Shown in pieces: positions 51,989 through 59,976 of a DNA stretch of 64,000 nt. Under the pieces are notes generated by a model. That model saw only the letters and a program-made list of their open reading frames with translations, was not told the origin of the DNA and did not search any database. Within the stretch, counting starts at the first letter, position 1; every line of letters starts with the position of its first letter. A program made the position numbers and the translations under genes. The DNA comes from Rhodospirillales bacterium (lineage in GTDB: Bacteria; Pseudomonadota; Alphaproteobacteria; Micavibrionales; Micavibrionaceae): positions 1 through 64,000 of the forward strand of contig JACKJB010000005.1 in NCBI GenBank assembly GCA_020638155.1. The letters run 5' to 3'.

Positions 51989-52609
51989 TTATCCGAGCCG
52001 GGAATCGCGCAGCGGTAAATCATCGATCATGATCTTTTCATCGGAAATACTGATTCTTCCTTGTAAGCTGACCGTGATCTGCCCCTGATACAGGACATTT
52101 TTAAAGATGAAGCAGGCATTGACGATAAAATCACCATCCGCTGTTTGCCGTTCCAGTTTCACAGGTTTGAGCTGCTGACCGACGGCTTTACGCGCTGCAG
52201 GAGGCGGTTCGTCGCTCCAGTTAATGTCATCGATCGTTTCCGCCAGCGATAGCGCCCCTTCCGGTCCCCGGACATATCCCAGGAAAAAGCGCACATAATC
52301 ACACACATTGTCTGCATCAAGCGACAGGGGCGCTTTTTTATTGAGCTCATAAACAGGAGCATTCGTCCAATCGATCACGGTCACGCTGCCGGGTTTATAA
52401 ATGACAAATTTACGAAGCATCGGTGTCAGGTCGTAATCTGCGATTTCTAAAAAGCTGTAACCGGGATAAAACCGCAAAGGCTGGGTCATAATCACTGCGG
52501 TCTTTGGATCGAAATCACCGCCGCTCAGAACCGGGTTAATTTCCGAGAGAACTTTTTCACACTCTTCCGATTCGAGTTTTATGTAAGCGTCCTGAAACAT
52601 GGGATTCAC
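51989..52609 (-). CDS. Unknown protein next to the candidate origin
   Basis: 206 residues starting at GTG (52,609), or an ATG three codons later (52,600). It is a soluble alpha/beta protein without signal peptide. Features: YPGYSFLEIADYDLTPMLRK, FVIYKPGSVTVIDWTNAPVY, and VRFFLGYVRGPEGALSLAE. The C-terminal 70 residues form a beta-rich segment (FKNVLYQGQITVSLQGRISI). No family recognised. It is the first minus-strand gene beside the candidate oriC; an AT-rich gap of 92 bases separates it from the next gene. Confidence 0.75.
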   Translation of the reverse strand: MNPMFQDAYIKLESEECEKVLSEINPVLSGGDFDPKTAVIMTQPLRFYPGYSFLEIADYDLTPMLRKFVIYKPGSVTVIDWTNAPVYELNKKAPLSLDADNVCDYVRFFLGYVRGPEGALSLAETIDDINWSDEPPPAARKAVGQQLKPVKLERQTADGDFIVNACFIFKNVLYQGQITVSLQGRISISDEKIMIDDLPLRDSRLG

Positions 52610-52950
52610 TTTATTACATCTGCGCTGCCGATTCGATCTTTTTTATCCACGGGAGGGTGTGTGTATCCTGTGCTGAAAGGATGGGGTAAAAGCGGGATGA
52701 AATTTCTCCCCAAGTCACATGATTTTTATCCGGGGGAGTCATGCCCTGTGCAAAGACGATTTTTTGACAGGCATGGATAAGTGGATAGTGAAAAGCGACT
52801 CGCAAGCTTTTATGCCGAGTCCGGCAAAGTGATTCTGTGTGCGAATCGCGGGATAAAGAGTCATCCCCGTTACTCACAGGACCAACTATCTACTAATACC
52901 TTTCTATATTTTCTTTTTATATTGTTATTATTCGGTCATGATGCCTGACC
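52610..52950. other. oriC: Candidate chromosomal replication origin (oriC)
   Basis: 341 bp between divergent genes, directly upstream of hemE, the position of the Caulobacter and Rickettsia origins. It holds seven GANTC sites (at 52,630, 52,736, 52,797, 52,817, 52,831, 52,843 and 52,858; an eighth at 52,603 is just outside), against one or two expected by chance. It also has four TTATCC hexamers, including TTATCCACG at 52,643 (one mismatch to the E. coli DnaA box) and a minus-strand cluster at 52,772-52,788, plus an AT-rich stretch (52,880-52,932) that could be the unwinding element. Genes to the left run minus and conserved genes to the right run plus, as expected around an origin. Confidence 0.7.
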
Positions 52951-54009
52951 ATGATGAACAGTAAAGCGATAGACGAACGAAACGAAAAACCGTTCCTTGC
53001 CGTGTTGAACGGCGGGGTTCCTGAGCGCACCCCTTTCTGGCTGATGCGCCAGGCAGGCAGGTATTTGCCTGAATACAGGGAATTGCGGACGAAAGCTGGA
53101 AGCTTTTTGGACCTGGTTTATAATCCAGAATTTGCGACTGAAGTAACCATGCAACCTTTGCGCCGGTACGGTATGGATGCGGCGATTTTGTTTTCGGATA
53201 TCCTGGTGATCCCGCATGCGCTGGGGCAGGATTTATCTTTCGTGCAGGGCGAAGGCCCTAAACTTGATCCGGTGCGTGGTGAAAAAGATCTGAGCCGCTT
53301 GCGTTACGACGATACGGTTTTACAGCCTGTTTATGAAACCGTGCGCGGGATCAGGAACGCGATGGCGGATGAAGGCATGGAAGAAACCGCGCTGATCGGG
53401 TTTGCCGGCGCGCCGTGGACGGTGGCGACTTACATGATCGAAGGCGGCAGCAGCCGTGATTTTATTCACGCCAAAGGCTGGGCTTACAGCGAGCCGGACT
53501 CGTTTGCAAAGCTGATCGAGCTTATTACCGAAGCGACGATCGTTTATCTTGGCAAGCAGATCGATGCCGGGGCGGAAGCGGTGCAGCTGTTCGATAGCTG
53601 GGCGGGCGCTCTGGATGAAGATCAGTATGCGCGCTGGGTAATTGCGCCGACGGAAAAAATCGTGCTCGCGTTACACAAAGCCTATCCGCATATTCCGGTG
53701 ATTGGTTTTCCGCGCGGATCGGGTGCGCTGTACCCTGTTTACGCGCAGCAAACCAAAGTCCATGCGCTGGGGCTCGACAGCCAGGTCCCGCTTGAAATGG
53801 CGGTGGCGTTAAAAGATATCTGCGCCGTGCAGGGCAATCTTGATCCGGTGTGCCTGCTCAGCGGCGGGACGGCGATGGAAAAACGGGCGCGGGATATTCT
53901 TGAAACACTCGGCGGGGACCGGTTTATTTTTAATCTCGGTCATGGCGTTATCAAAGAAACGCCACCGATTCACGTGGAACAATTAACCAGGATCATCAGG
54001 CAGTTTTAA
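52951..54009 (+). CDS. hemE: Uroporphyrinogen decarboxylase
   Basis: 352 residues. Diagnostic motifs: PFWLMRQAGRYLPEYRELR, AILFSDILVIPHALGQDL, IGFAGAPWTVATYMIEGG, and FNLGHGVIKETP. It makes coproporphyrinogen III. It starts with ATG-ATG and is followed directly by hemH (stop and start share bases). In Caulobacter hemE flanks the origin, as here. Confidence 0.97.
   Translation: MMNSKAIDERNEKPFLAVLNGGVPERTPFWLMRQAGRYLPEYRELRTKAGSFLDLVYNPEFATEVTMQPLRRYGMDAAILFSDILVIPHALGQDLSFVQGEGPKLDPVRGEKDLSRLRYDDTVLQPVYETVRGIRNAMADEGMEETALIGFAGAPWTVATYMIEGGSSRDFIHAKGWAYSEPDSFAKLIELITEATIVYLGKQIDAGAEAVQLFDSWAGALDEDQYARWVIAPTEKIVLALHKAYPHIPVIGFPRGSGALYPVYAQQTKVHALGLDSQVPLEMAVALKDICAVQGNLDPVCLLSGGTAMEKRARDILETLGGDRFIFNLGHGVIKETPPIHVEQLTRIIRQF
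53966..53981. promoter_or_regulatory. Degenerate parS-like site in hemE
   Basis: CGATTCACGTGGAACA matches the parS variant TGTTTCACGTGGAACA at 14 of 16 positions, with the central CACGTG intact. It lies in the 3' end of hemE, 1 kb from the candidate origin. It could be a weak ParB site or a chance hit. Confidence 0.35.
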
Positions 54010-55025
54010 TGACGGAAAAAACCGCGATCATCCTGTTCAATCTCGGCGGACCGGATAAACCGGATTCGATCCGGCCGTTCCTTTTGAATTTTTTCATGGA
54101 TAAAAATATTATCCACCTGCCCTACCCGCTGCGCTGGATGATTTCCCGGCTGATCGCAAACCGCCGCAGTAAGCGCGAAGCCGGGGACAGTTATGCGCTG
54201 CTTGGCGGTAAATCGCCGCTGCTTGAAAATACGCAGGACCAGGCGAATGCGTTGCAAGCCAAACTCGGCGACGATCATAAGGTATTTGTTTGCATGCGCT
54301 ACTGGCATCCGATGGCCGATGAGGTCGCGCGTAAGGTCAAAGATTATGATCCCGCGCGGATTATTTTACTGCCGCTCTATCCGCAATATTCCACGACAAC
54401 GACCCGTTCTTCTTTCCAGAGCTGGGATAAGGCTGCGGAAGCTGCCGGGCTGACTGTGCCGGGGGAACGTGTGTGCTGTTACCCGTTTCATGACGGTTTT
54501 ATAGCGGCGTCCGCAGACCATGTCACCGCGGCGTATAAGCAGGCGCAAAAAGAACTTGCCGAGAAAGACCTTCCTGCCCCGCGGGTTTTATTTTCCGCGC
54601 ACGGCCTGCCTGAAGATATCGTCAAAGCGGGCGATCCGTATCAATGGCAATGTGAGCGGTGCGCGGAGAAAATTGCCGCGGCGACAGGGATCGAAGATCT
54701 TGACTGGCAGATTTGTTACCAGAGCCGCGTCGGTCCGAAAAAATGGATCGGTCCTTCAACCGATGAAGCCTTGCGGCAGGCGGCAGCCGATAAGGTGCCC
54801 GTGCTGATTTATCCGCATGCTTTTGTCAGCGAACATGTCGAAACGCTGGTTGAAATTGAGATTGAATACAGGCATCTGGCAGAGCAGGAAGGCGTTCCTT
54901 ATTTCGCCCGCGTCCCGACTGTGGGAACGCATGAAGCCTATATCGATGCGCTGGCGCAGCTGGTTAAAAATCCGCAGGTGCAAAAAATATGTCCGCGATC
55001 CTGCGGGGACTGCGGACATACATAA
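54009..55025 (+). CDS. hemH: Ferrochelatase
   Basis: 338 residues. The N-terminal LFNLGGPDKPDSIRPFL, the active-site region RVLFSAHGLPEDIVKAGDPY with the catalytic His, and CYQSRVGPKKWIGPSTDEAL are diagnostic. It inserts Fe(II) into protoporphyrin IX. The tail has three cysteines (ICPRSCGDCGH), which might ligate an iron-sulfur cluster as reported for Caulobacter ferrochelatase. It overlaps the hemE stop by one base. Confidence 0.97.
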   Translation: MTEKTAIILFNLGGPDKPDSIRPFLLNFFMDKNIIHLPYPLRWMISRLIANRRSKREAGDSYALLGGKSPLLENTQDQANALQAKLGDDHKVFVCMRYWHPMADEVARKVKDYDPARIILLPLYPQYSTTTTRSSFQSWDKAAEAAGLTVPGERVCCYPFHDGFIAASADHVTAAYKQAQKELAEKDLPAPRVLFSAHGLPEDIVKAGDPYQWQCERCAEKIAAATGIEDLDWQICYQSRVGPKKWIGPSTDEALRQAAADKVPVLIYPHAFVSEHVETLVEIEIEYRHLAEQEGVPYFARVPTVGTHEAYIDALAQLVKNPQVQKICPRSCGDCGHT

Positions 55026-55040
55026 AGCTTTAAAAAACGC

Positions 55041-55244
55041 TCAGGTTTTTTTCGTCAGGTTATCGATCTTTTTTGCGATGACCAGACTGATCGGCGCGGC
55101 AACGACGGCGCCAAGAACGGCGGCCATGATGATATATTTACTTTCCGCATGTGCGAGCGAAGGCATCAATAAAACAGCTAAAACAAATGTGCCCATCAAA
55201 ACCGGGGCGGCGATAATCCAAATAAACAGACCAAGTTTATCCAT
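55041..55244 (-). CDS. Small two-helix membrane protein
   Basis: 67 residues with two hydrophobic segments (about 5-27 and 37-57) and a basic end (AKKIDNLTKKT). AGGAGA lies 7 bases before the ATG, which supports a real gene. It resembles the small membrane proteins found in many alphaproteobacteria, some misannotated as CTP synthetase. Function unknown. It is convergent with hemH. Confidence 0.7.
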   Translation of the reverse strand: MDKLGLFIWIIAAPVLMGTFVLAVLLMPSLAHAESKYIIMAAVLGAVVAAPISLVIAKKIDNLTKKT

Positions 55245-55402
55245 GTTTGAAATCTCCTGTAGATTCTTATTATCCTTATAATCATTATAGCATAAGACGA
55301 TTACTCCTGCGCGGTAAACAGGAAGATATTGTGCATATGCGAAGTCTCTGTGGTTTCAATTTGCGCTTGCATCTGAAATGAAAAATTTCGAAAATACCAT
55401 CC

Positions 55403-55858
55403 ATGACAGAAACAGAACTTCATATTTTTTTGCTGAATAATTACCAGCTCTTCAGGGCGCTGCATATTATCGCGGTGATCGCGTGGATGGCGGGGCTGCT
55501 CTATTTGCCGCGCCTGTTTGTCTATCATGTCGATGCCGGAAAAGAGGGCGCGGCGATGCTGCAGGTGATGGAGCGGCGGCTGTTGCGCTTTATCATGAAC
55601 CCGGCGATGATCGCCGCCTGGATTTTCGGGCTGTTGATGATCTGGGCGAATACGGGGCTGTTATCGAACGGCTGGATGCATGTGAAACTGACGGCTGTGG
55701 TGGCGATGACTGTGGTGCATCATATTTACGGGCGCTGGCGGAAGAGTTTTGAGCGCGGCCAGAACCAGAAACCGGCCAAATTTTATAAAATATGGAACGA
55801 GGTGCCGACGGTATTGATGATTATCATCGTATTTATGGCCGTCACCGAGCCGTTTTAG
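55403..55858 (+). CDS. hemJ: Protoporphyrinogen oxidase HemJ
   Basis: 151 residues with four membrane helices. Conserved HemJ marks: ALHIIAVIAWMAGLLYLPRL FVYH with the essential His, RFIMNPAMIAAWIFGLLM, and HVKLTAVVAMTVVHHIYGRWRK. HemJ oxidises protoporphyrinogen IX in bacteria that lack HemG/HemY. With hemE and hemH it completes the last three haem steps except coproporphyrinogen oxidase. Confidence 0.95.
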   Translation: MTETELHIFLLNNYQLFRALHIIAVIAWMAGLLYLPRLFVYHVDAGKEGAAMLQVMERRLLRFIMNPAMIAAWIFGLLMIWANTGLLSNGWMHVKLTAVVAMTVVHHIYGRWRKSFERGQNQKPAKFYKIWNEVPTVLMIIIVFMAVTEPF

Positions 55859-56177
55859 ATACGGAAAATATTAAGCAAAACCAAAGCGTATTAAAGGTTT
55901 CCCCGCATCTTCCACAGGTTATATATACATAATCAACTTTTTTCTTGACAGAAAATGTTGACTCGGGCGGGCGATTTAGCTATAAATCCAGTGTCTTTAG
56001 GAAGAAAACTCCACGAAATTTATATGATTATTATGGAGCGGTAGCGGGCCGCGGCGAGTACAGAACGTGTTAAGACCTGCTTTATGACATTGGTTTAACG
56101 AACAACTTTCACGGAAATACAGAACATTGTCTTCCCGATCAAACCAGGATTTAGAAACGAAAAAAGAAGTTTACCTT
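55859..56177 (+). promoter_or_regulatory. Leader region of rho
   Basis: About 320 bases without a gene. A good promoter lies at 55,958-55,986 and gives a 5' leader of about 185 nt before the rho ATG. The leader has a CTCCA/TGGAG pairing (about 56,010-56,036), a GC-rich core (GCGGGCCGCGGCG) and two TACAGAAC repeats. Long leaders that mediate autoregulation are known for rho genes. No specific riboswitch is recognised. Confidence 0.5.
55958..55986 (+). promoter_or_regulatory. Sigma-70-type promoter of rho
   Basis: TTGACT, a 17-base spacer, then TATAAA. Both hexamers match the consensus at 5 of 6 positions and the spacing is ideal. The start point would be near 55,993. An extra TTGACA lies 13 bases upstream. 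Confidence 0.75.
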
Positions 56178-57437
56178 ATGAATCTGCAGGAATTAAAAAC
56201 ACGTTCCCCAGCGGAACTGCTTGCATTTGCCGAAGAGCTTGGCATTGAGAATTGCAGCGCGATGCGCAAACAGGACATGATGTTTGCGATCCTTAAAGAA
56301 CTGGCCGACCAGGGTGTGCCGATTTCCGGCACCGGGGTCCTCGAAGTGCTGCAGGACGGCTTTGGCTTCCTGCGCAGCCCGGAAGAAAATTACCTGCCCG
56401 GGCCCGATGATATTTATGTTTCCCCCTCGCAAGTGCGCCGTTTCGGCCTGCGGACCGGGGATATTGTCGAGGGCGAAATTCGCGCCCCGAAAGATTCCGA
56501 GCGTTATTTTGCGCTGTTGCGGGTCGGCTCGATCAATAACGAGACCCCGGAAAAAGTCCGTCACCGTATCAATTTTGATAATTTGACGCCGCTTTACCCG
56601 GACCGCAAAATCAATCTTGAATATGACGATCCGACCAAGAAAAGCGGCGGCATGACCCAGCGGATTATCGAGCTGGTTTCCCCGCTTGGTTTCGGGCAGC
56701 GTGCGCTGATCGTTGCGCCGCCACGGACCGGTAAGACCGTGATGCTGCAGGATATCGCGCATTCAATCGCGATCAACCACCCGGAAGCGTATCTGATTGT
56801 CCTGCTGATCGATGAGCGTCCTGAAGAGGTGACCGATATGGCCCGCTCTGTGCGCGGCGAAGTCATTTCCTCCACCTTTGATGAGCCGGCCGCCCGCCAC
56901 GTGCAGGTTGCCGAAATGGTGATGGAAAAAGCCAAGCGGCTGGTCGAACAAAAGCGTGATGTCATCATCCTGCTGGACTCGATTACCCGTCTTGCCCGCG
57001 CTTATAACACGGTTGTGCCGTCATCCGGTAAAGTGTTGACCGGTGGTGTTGATGCTAACGCGCTGCAGCGTCCGAAAAGGTTCTTCGGTGCAGCCCGGAA
57101 TATCGAACAAGGCGGCAGCCTGACCATTATCGCGACGGCGCTGATTGAAACCGGCAGCCGGATGGATGAGGTGATCTTCGAAGAATTCAAAGGCACGGGT
57201 AACTCTGAAATCGTGCTTGACCGGAAAATCTCCGATAAGCGGGTCTTCCCGTCGATCGATATCCAGAAATCCGGGACACGGAAAGAAGAGCTTCTGGTCG
57301 GTAAAGACCTGCAGAAAATGTGGGTCCTGCGCCGGATTCTCAACCCGATGGGCACCGTGGATGCGGTCGAGTTCCTTATCAGCAAACTCAAAACGACCAA
57401 GTCCAACGAGGATTTCTACCAGTCAATGAACCAGTAA
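56178..57437 (+). CDS. rho: Transcription termination factor Rho
   Basis: About 419 residues from the ATG at 56,178 (MNLQELK), the usual Rho start; an in-frame ATG at 56,127 would add 17 unconserved residues. The RNA-binding domain has DGFGFLRSPEENYLPGPDDIYVSPSQVRRF; the motor domain has Walker A VAPPRTGKT, Walker B VIILLDSITRLARAYN, and the Q/R-loop region SGKVLTGGVDANALQRPKRF. It is a hexameric RNA translocase that ends transcription. Its position between hemJ and mnmE is the standard alphaproteobacterial order. Confidence 0.98.
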   Translation: MNLQELKTRSPAELLAFAEELGIENCSAMRKQDMMFAILKELADQGVPISGTGVLEVLQDGFGFLRSPEENYLPGPDDIYVSPSQVRRFGLRTGDIVEGEIRAPKDSERYFALLRVGSINNETPEKVRHRINFDNLTPLYPDRKINLEYDDPTKKSGGMTQRIIELVSPLGFGQRALIVAPPRTGKTVMLQDIAHSIAINHPEAYLIVLLIDERPEEVTDMARSVRGEVISSTFDEPAARHVQVAEMVMEKAKRLVEQKRDVIILLDSITRLARAYNTVVPSSGKVLTGGVDANALQRPKRFFGAARNIEQGGSLTIIATALIETGSRMDEVIFEEFKGTGNSEIVLDRKISDKRVFPSIDIQKSGTRKEELLVGKDLQKMWVLRRILNPMGTVDAVEFLISKLKTTKSNEDFYQSMNQ

Positions 57438-57722
57438 ACCGTTTTTGAACGCGTTTACAGATCCGGCGCTCATCCAGTGCTCAAGGGTGCCGCGGGTTCT
57501 GTTCGCTTGCTTCCGAACAAAGCCTGAAAAATTTCACCGAAATCCCGCCTAAATAAGAGACAAATTATCTTTTATTTTTAATAACTTACGCCACAAAATC
57601 GAAACGAAAATATTTGTCATAATTATATTTGTTCGCTAGACTGGAAATTGTGAACGAAACAACCGCAGACATTTTCTAACGATCAAACACTAACTTTCTA
57701 AACAAACTATCGGGTGGGAATA
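57438..57722 (+). promoter_or_regulatory. Intergenic region after rho with promoter for the next gene
   Basis: About 285 bases. The first half shows no clear terminator (a GTTCG/CGAAC pairing at about 57,500-57,518 is weak). The second half is AT-rich and contains a promoter at 57,614-57,642: TTGTCA, a 17-base spacer, TAGACT, about 80 bases before the next start codon. Confidence 0.5.
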
Positions 57723-58229
57723 ATGAACGATCAAACGAACGCACATGCCGGGCGACGCATGACCAAATTGACGGCGCTGGCACTTATCATCCTTTTCTCT
57801 GGAGTTTTCCTGATTCTTTTCCTGATCCCTGGGCCAGCCCGGTCTATGGAACTTGACCATCCTTCGTCCGTGATCGATACGGATGAAACCCCTCTGCCTA
57901 TCATCATCTCCCCTGAACCGGTCCAGCAGTATAGCGATACCTGTCTTTCCCTGCTCAAATCCGTACGCTATACGGCTTCTCCCTCCGCAATGGACCGTGA
58001 CCGGCATGTTGCCGGAAAAGCTGCGGCGCTGGGCGTTGTCTTTGGAGTCCGTTTTGCCCTCGGTCCCAAAGAAGTCGCCCGCTCCGGCGGTCATAATAAA
58101 GCTGTCAGGTTCGACTTGTGGGAAGCCCGGGAGTCTAACAGCCGTCAGGCCATGGCGGTTGCTGAGTACCGGCGCTGTAAAAACGAGGAAGCCCTGAAAG
58201 CGATATCTGACTGGCGCTGGAAACGTTAA
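57723..58229 (+). CDS. Membrane-anchored or exported protein of unknown function
   Basis: About 168 residues from the ATG at 57,723 (GGGTGGGA upstream). A basic N terminus and one hydrophobic segment (about 15-38) suggest a signal anchor. The remainder (about 125 residues) is soluble, with two cysteines (DTCLSLL and RRCKNEEA) that could pair in the periplasm. No family recognised. It has its own promoter and a strong terminator. Confidence 0.72.
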   Translation: MNDQTNAHAGRRMTKLTALALIILFSGVFLILFLIPGPARSMELDHPSSVIDTDETPLPIIISPEPVQQYSDTCLSLLKSVRYTASPSAMDRDRHVAGKAAALGVVFGVRFALGPKEVARSGGHNKAVRFDLWEARESNSRQAMAVAEYRRCKNEEALKAISDWRWKR

Positions 58230-58259
58230 GCACCGCAAAATGAATGCCCCTTGCTCTTG

Positions 58260-58292
58260 AAAAACCGCTCTGTGCAATGCAGAGCGGTTTTT
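58260..58292. terminator. Bidirectional rho-independent terminator
   Basis: An 8-bp stem CCGCTCTG / CAGAGCGG with a 7-nt loop, flanked by five A on the left and five T on the right, so it can work in both directions. It lies between the convergent plus-strand unknown gene and the minus-strand zinc-finger gene, whose stop codon it touches. Confidence 0.88.
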
Positions 58293-59970
58293 ACTTCAGC
58301 AGCATTCCCGCCAGCCATATCGGTGTCTCGCCACCGGATTGCATAGAGGCAAACAGCAATACTGCAAAAATTATTGCGGCAAGCGGGTAGGCTATAAACA
58401 TGCTGCTGCTTGCCGGCGGCATGATCTGTTTTTTTGCCCCGTCCTTTTTCATGAGCGGCCCCAGCGCTTTTTCCAAGGCGCTGTGGGCCATGATTTGTGC
58501 CGTATATGTCGTTATTGCACCGCCCGCGATGATGACGGCCAGGTCGGCGAGCAGGTCGGGGATGCCGCCTAAAGATTCGGTCATGACTGCGCGGGCCGGG
58601 GTAAAGAAATAGATGACGGCCAATGCCGCCGTTATTGCCGATCCGATCATAAATGCTTTCTGGCGCGGTTTGCGCGTCAGGTGGTTGATGGCTTGGCGCG
58701 CCTGTGTTGCCATGTCTAATAAGGTCTCTTCGCGGATGCCGCATGGGTAACGCTCTTTTAGACGGTTTGCCGCAAGCTTTGGTGCTGCGCGGCTGGCGAT
58801 GAGAAAAGTTTCGCCGATGGCGCGGTAACGGATGGCTTCGCGGACCGCTTTTACAACGTTGCCCTGCCCTTGCGCGGCATTTTGCAAAGCTTTTAATCCC
58901 TTGGCGATGAAATCTTCAAGAAAGGGCGGCAGTCCGACAAGAAGCGCGTTGTAGCCGAATAAATGGCCTTTCAGGGTCAGTTTGCCACGGGCCGAAAAAC
59001 TGATATCGCCCCAGGGCAGTTTGGCGTGATACGGAATCATGTACTCGCCTTTTTTGCTGCGTTGGTCCATTTCCTGGTCTTTGGCCGGTTCTTCGATGAT
59101 CCGGACCTGGGCGTGCTCTTCTGTGACCAGGCGCGGCCCGTATTCATCGATCAGGGGCGGCAGTTCCTGCGGCAAAATATTCGGGTCGTATGAAAAGCGG
59201 CCTTTGGCTTTGATGTCCATGACGAACAGGTGACTGTGCCAGCCGGTCGCGCCGCAATTCTGGCAAGGTACTTTCCCGGTAGCTCTGCATTTTGGACATT
59301 GTACTTCGCCGAGCTGGCGGCACATATCGCAATTGATCCGGCCCCGGCCGTGGCAGTAGGTACATTGCTGCTGGCCGCGCGGGGTATTGATGAATTGCGC
59401 GCCGTTACACATATGACACTGTATGTCCCTGTGGCCTTTACATTTGACGCAGGGAATCATCCTGTGACCGTGGCAGTTCTGGCAGGTAATTTGTCCGCTG
59501 GCTTCGCAAAGCGGGCAAGGTTCCTGCACCACATAGATTTTGCGGTAACGCCGCAGGTTCATGACCTGATTATCTACGGCAAAACCGATGTCCTGCCGCT
59601 TCTTTAGCATCGATGCGGTCATGCGTTTGACATCGCGGTCATGGGCGATACGGTCCATGACGACCTGGTTTTTTTGCTGCGCGTCTTGCCGTGATCCGGC
59701 CTTCTCCCCGTTTTCTTTGCCGGTCACCCGCTTTTCAGCCATGGTCGATTCCAGCTTATAAGTCTGGTAGGCTTCAAAGTTAACGATTTCACCGTGAAAG
59801 TTGCCAAGAGAGAGGGCTTCCGGGTTGAGGCCGTTGCCCTTAACGACCGCGCGTAAATTTGCCAGCGCTTTTTTCGGCAATTCCGGATCGACCGGCTCGT
59901 GATCGTCCGGGACCTGCTTTTTTTTGTTTTGCCCGGAGTCTTCGGGCTGGTCGTCTTCTTCTTCGATCAC
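58291..59970 (-). CDS. Membrane-anchored DnaJ-type zinc-finger protein without a J domain
   Basis: 559 residues starting at GTG (59,970). The N-terminal about 145 residues are charged and disordered. Eight CxxC pairs at about 152, 163, 174, 185, 203, 214, 225 and 236 form CxxCxGxG-like units as in the DnaJ cysteine-rich domain. A region of about 200 residues follows, then three membrane segments near the C terminus (about 452-472, 488-512, 533-553). No J domain or HPD motif is present. It may bind unfolded clients or zinc at the membrane. It starts 6 bases after the hydrolase gene stops, so the two form an operon. Confidence 0.8.
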   Translation of the reverse strand: MIEEEDDQPEDSGQNKKKQVPDDHEPVDPELPKKALANLRAVVKGNGLNPEALSLGNFHGEIVNFEAYQTYKLESTMAEKRVTGKENGEKAGSRQDAQQKNQVVMDRIAHDRDVKRMTASMLKKRQDIGFAVDNQVMNLRRYRKIYVVQEPCPLCEASGQITCQNCHGHRMIPCVKCKGHRDIQCHMCNGAQFINTPRGQQQCTYCHGRGRINCDMCRQLGEVQCPKCRATGKVPCQNCGATGWHSHLFVMDIKAKGRFSYDPNILPQELPPLIDEYGPRLVTEEHAQVRIIEEPAKDQEMDQRSKKGEYMIPYHAKLPWGDISFSARGKLTLKGHLFGYNALLVGLPPFLEDFIAKGLKALQNAAQGQGNVVKAVREAIRYRAIGETFLIASRAAPKLAANRLKERYPCGIREETLLDMATQARQAINHLTRKPRQKAFMIGSAITAALAVIYFFTPARAVMTESLGGIPDLLADLAVIIAGGAITTYTAQIMAHSALEKALGPLMKKDGAKKQIMPPASSSMFIAYPLAAIIFAVLLFASMQSGGETPIWLAGMLLK

Positions 59971-59976
59971 GGTATT

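Noticed and set aside
52614..52877. 87-codon minus-strand reading frame upstream of hemE
   Set aside because: It lies in the candidate origin, has no recognisable domain or good ribosome-binding site, and its composition (many Ser, His and Arg) looks non-coding.
55030..55053. AAAAAAC / GTTTTTT pairing between hemH and the small membrane protein
   Set aside because: The stem is almost only A-T and too weak to call a terminator with confidence.
55301..55528. 75-codon minus-strand reading frame overlapping hemJ
   Set aside because: It is antisense to the conserved N terminus of hemJ and has no domain.
57779..57796. TGGCAC hexamer resembling a sigma-54 -24 element
   Set aside because: It lies inside a coding sequence and no TTGC element follows at the required spacing.
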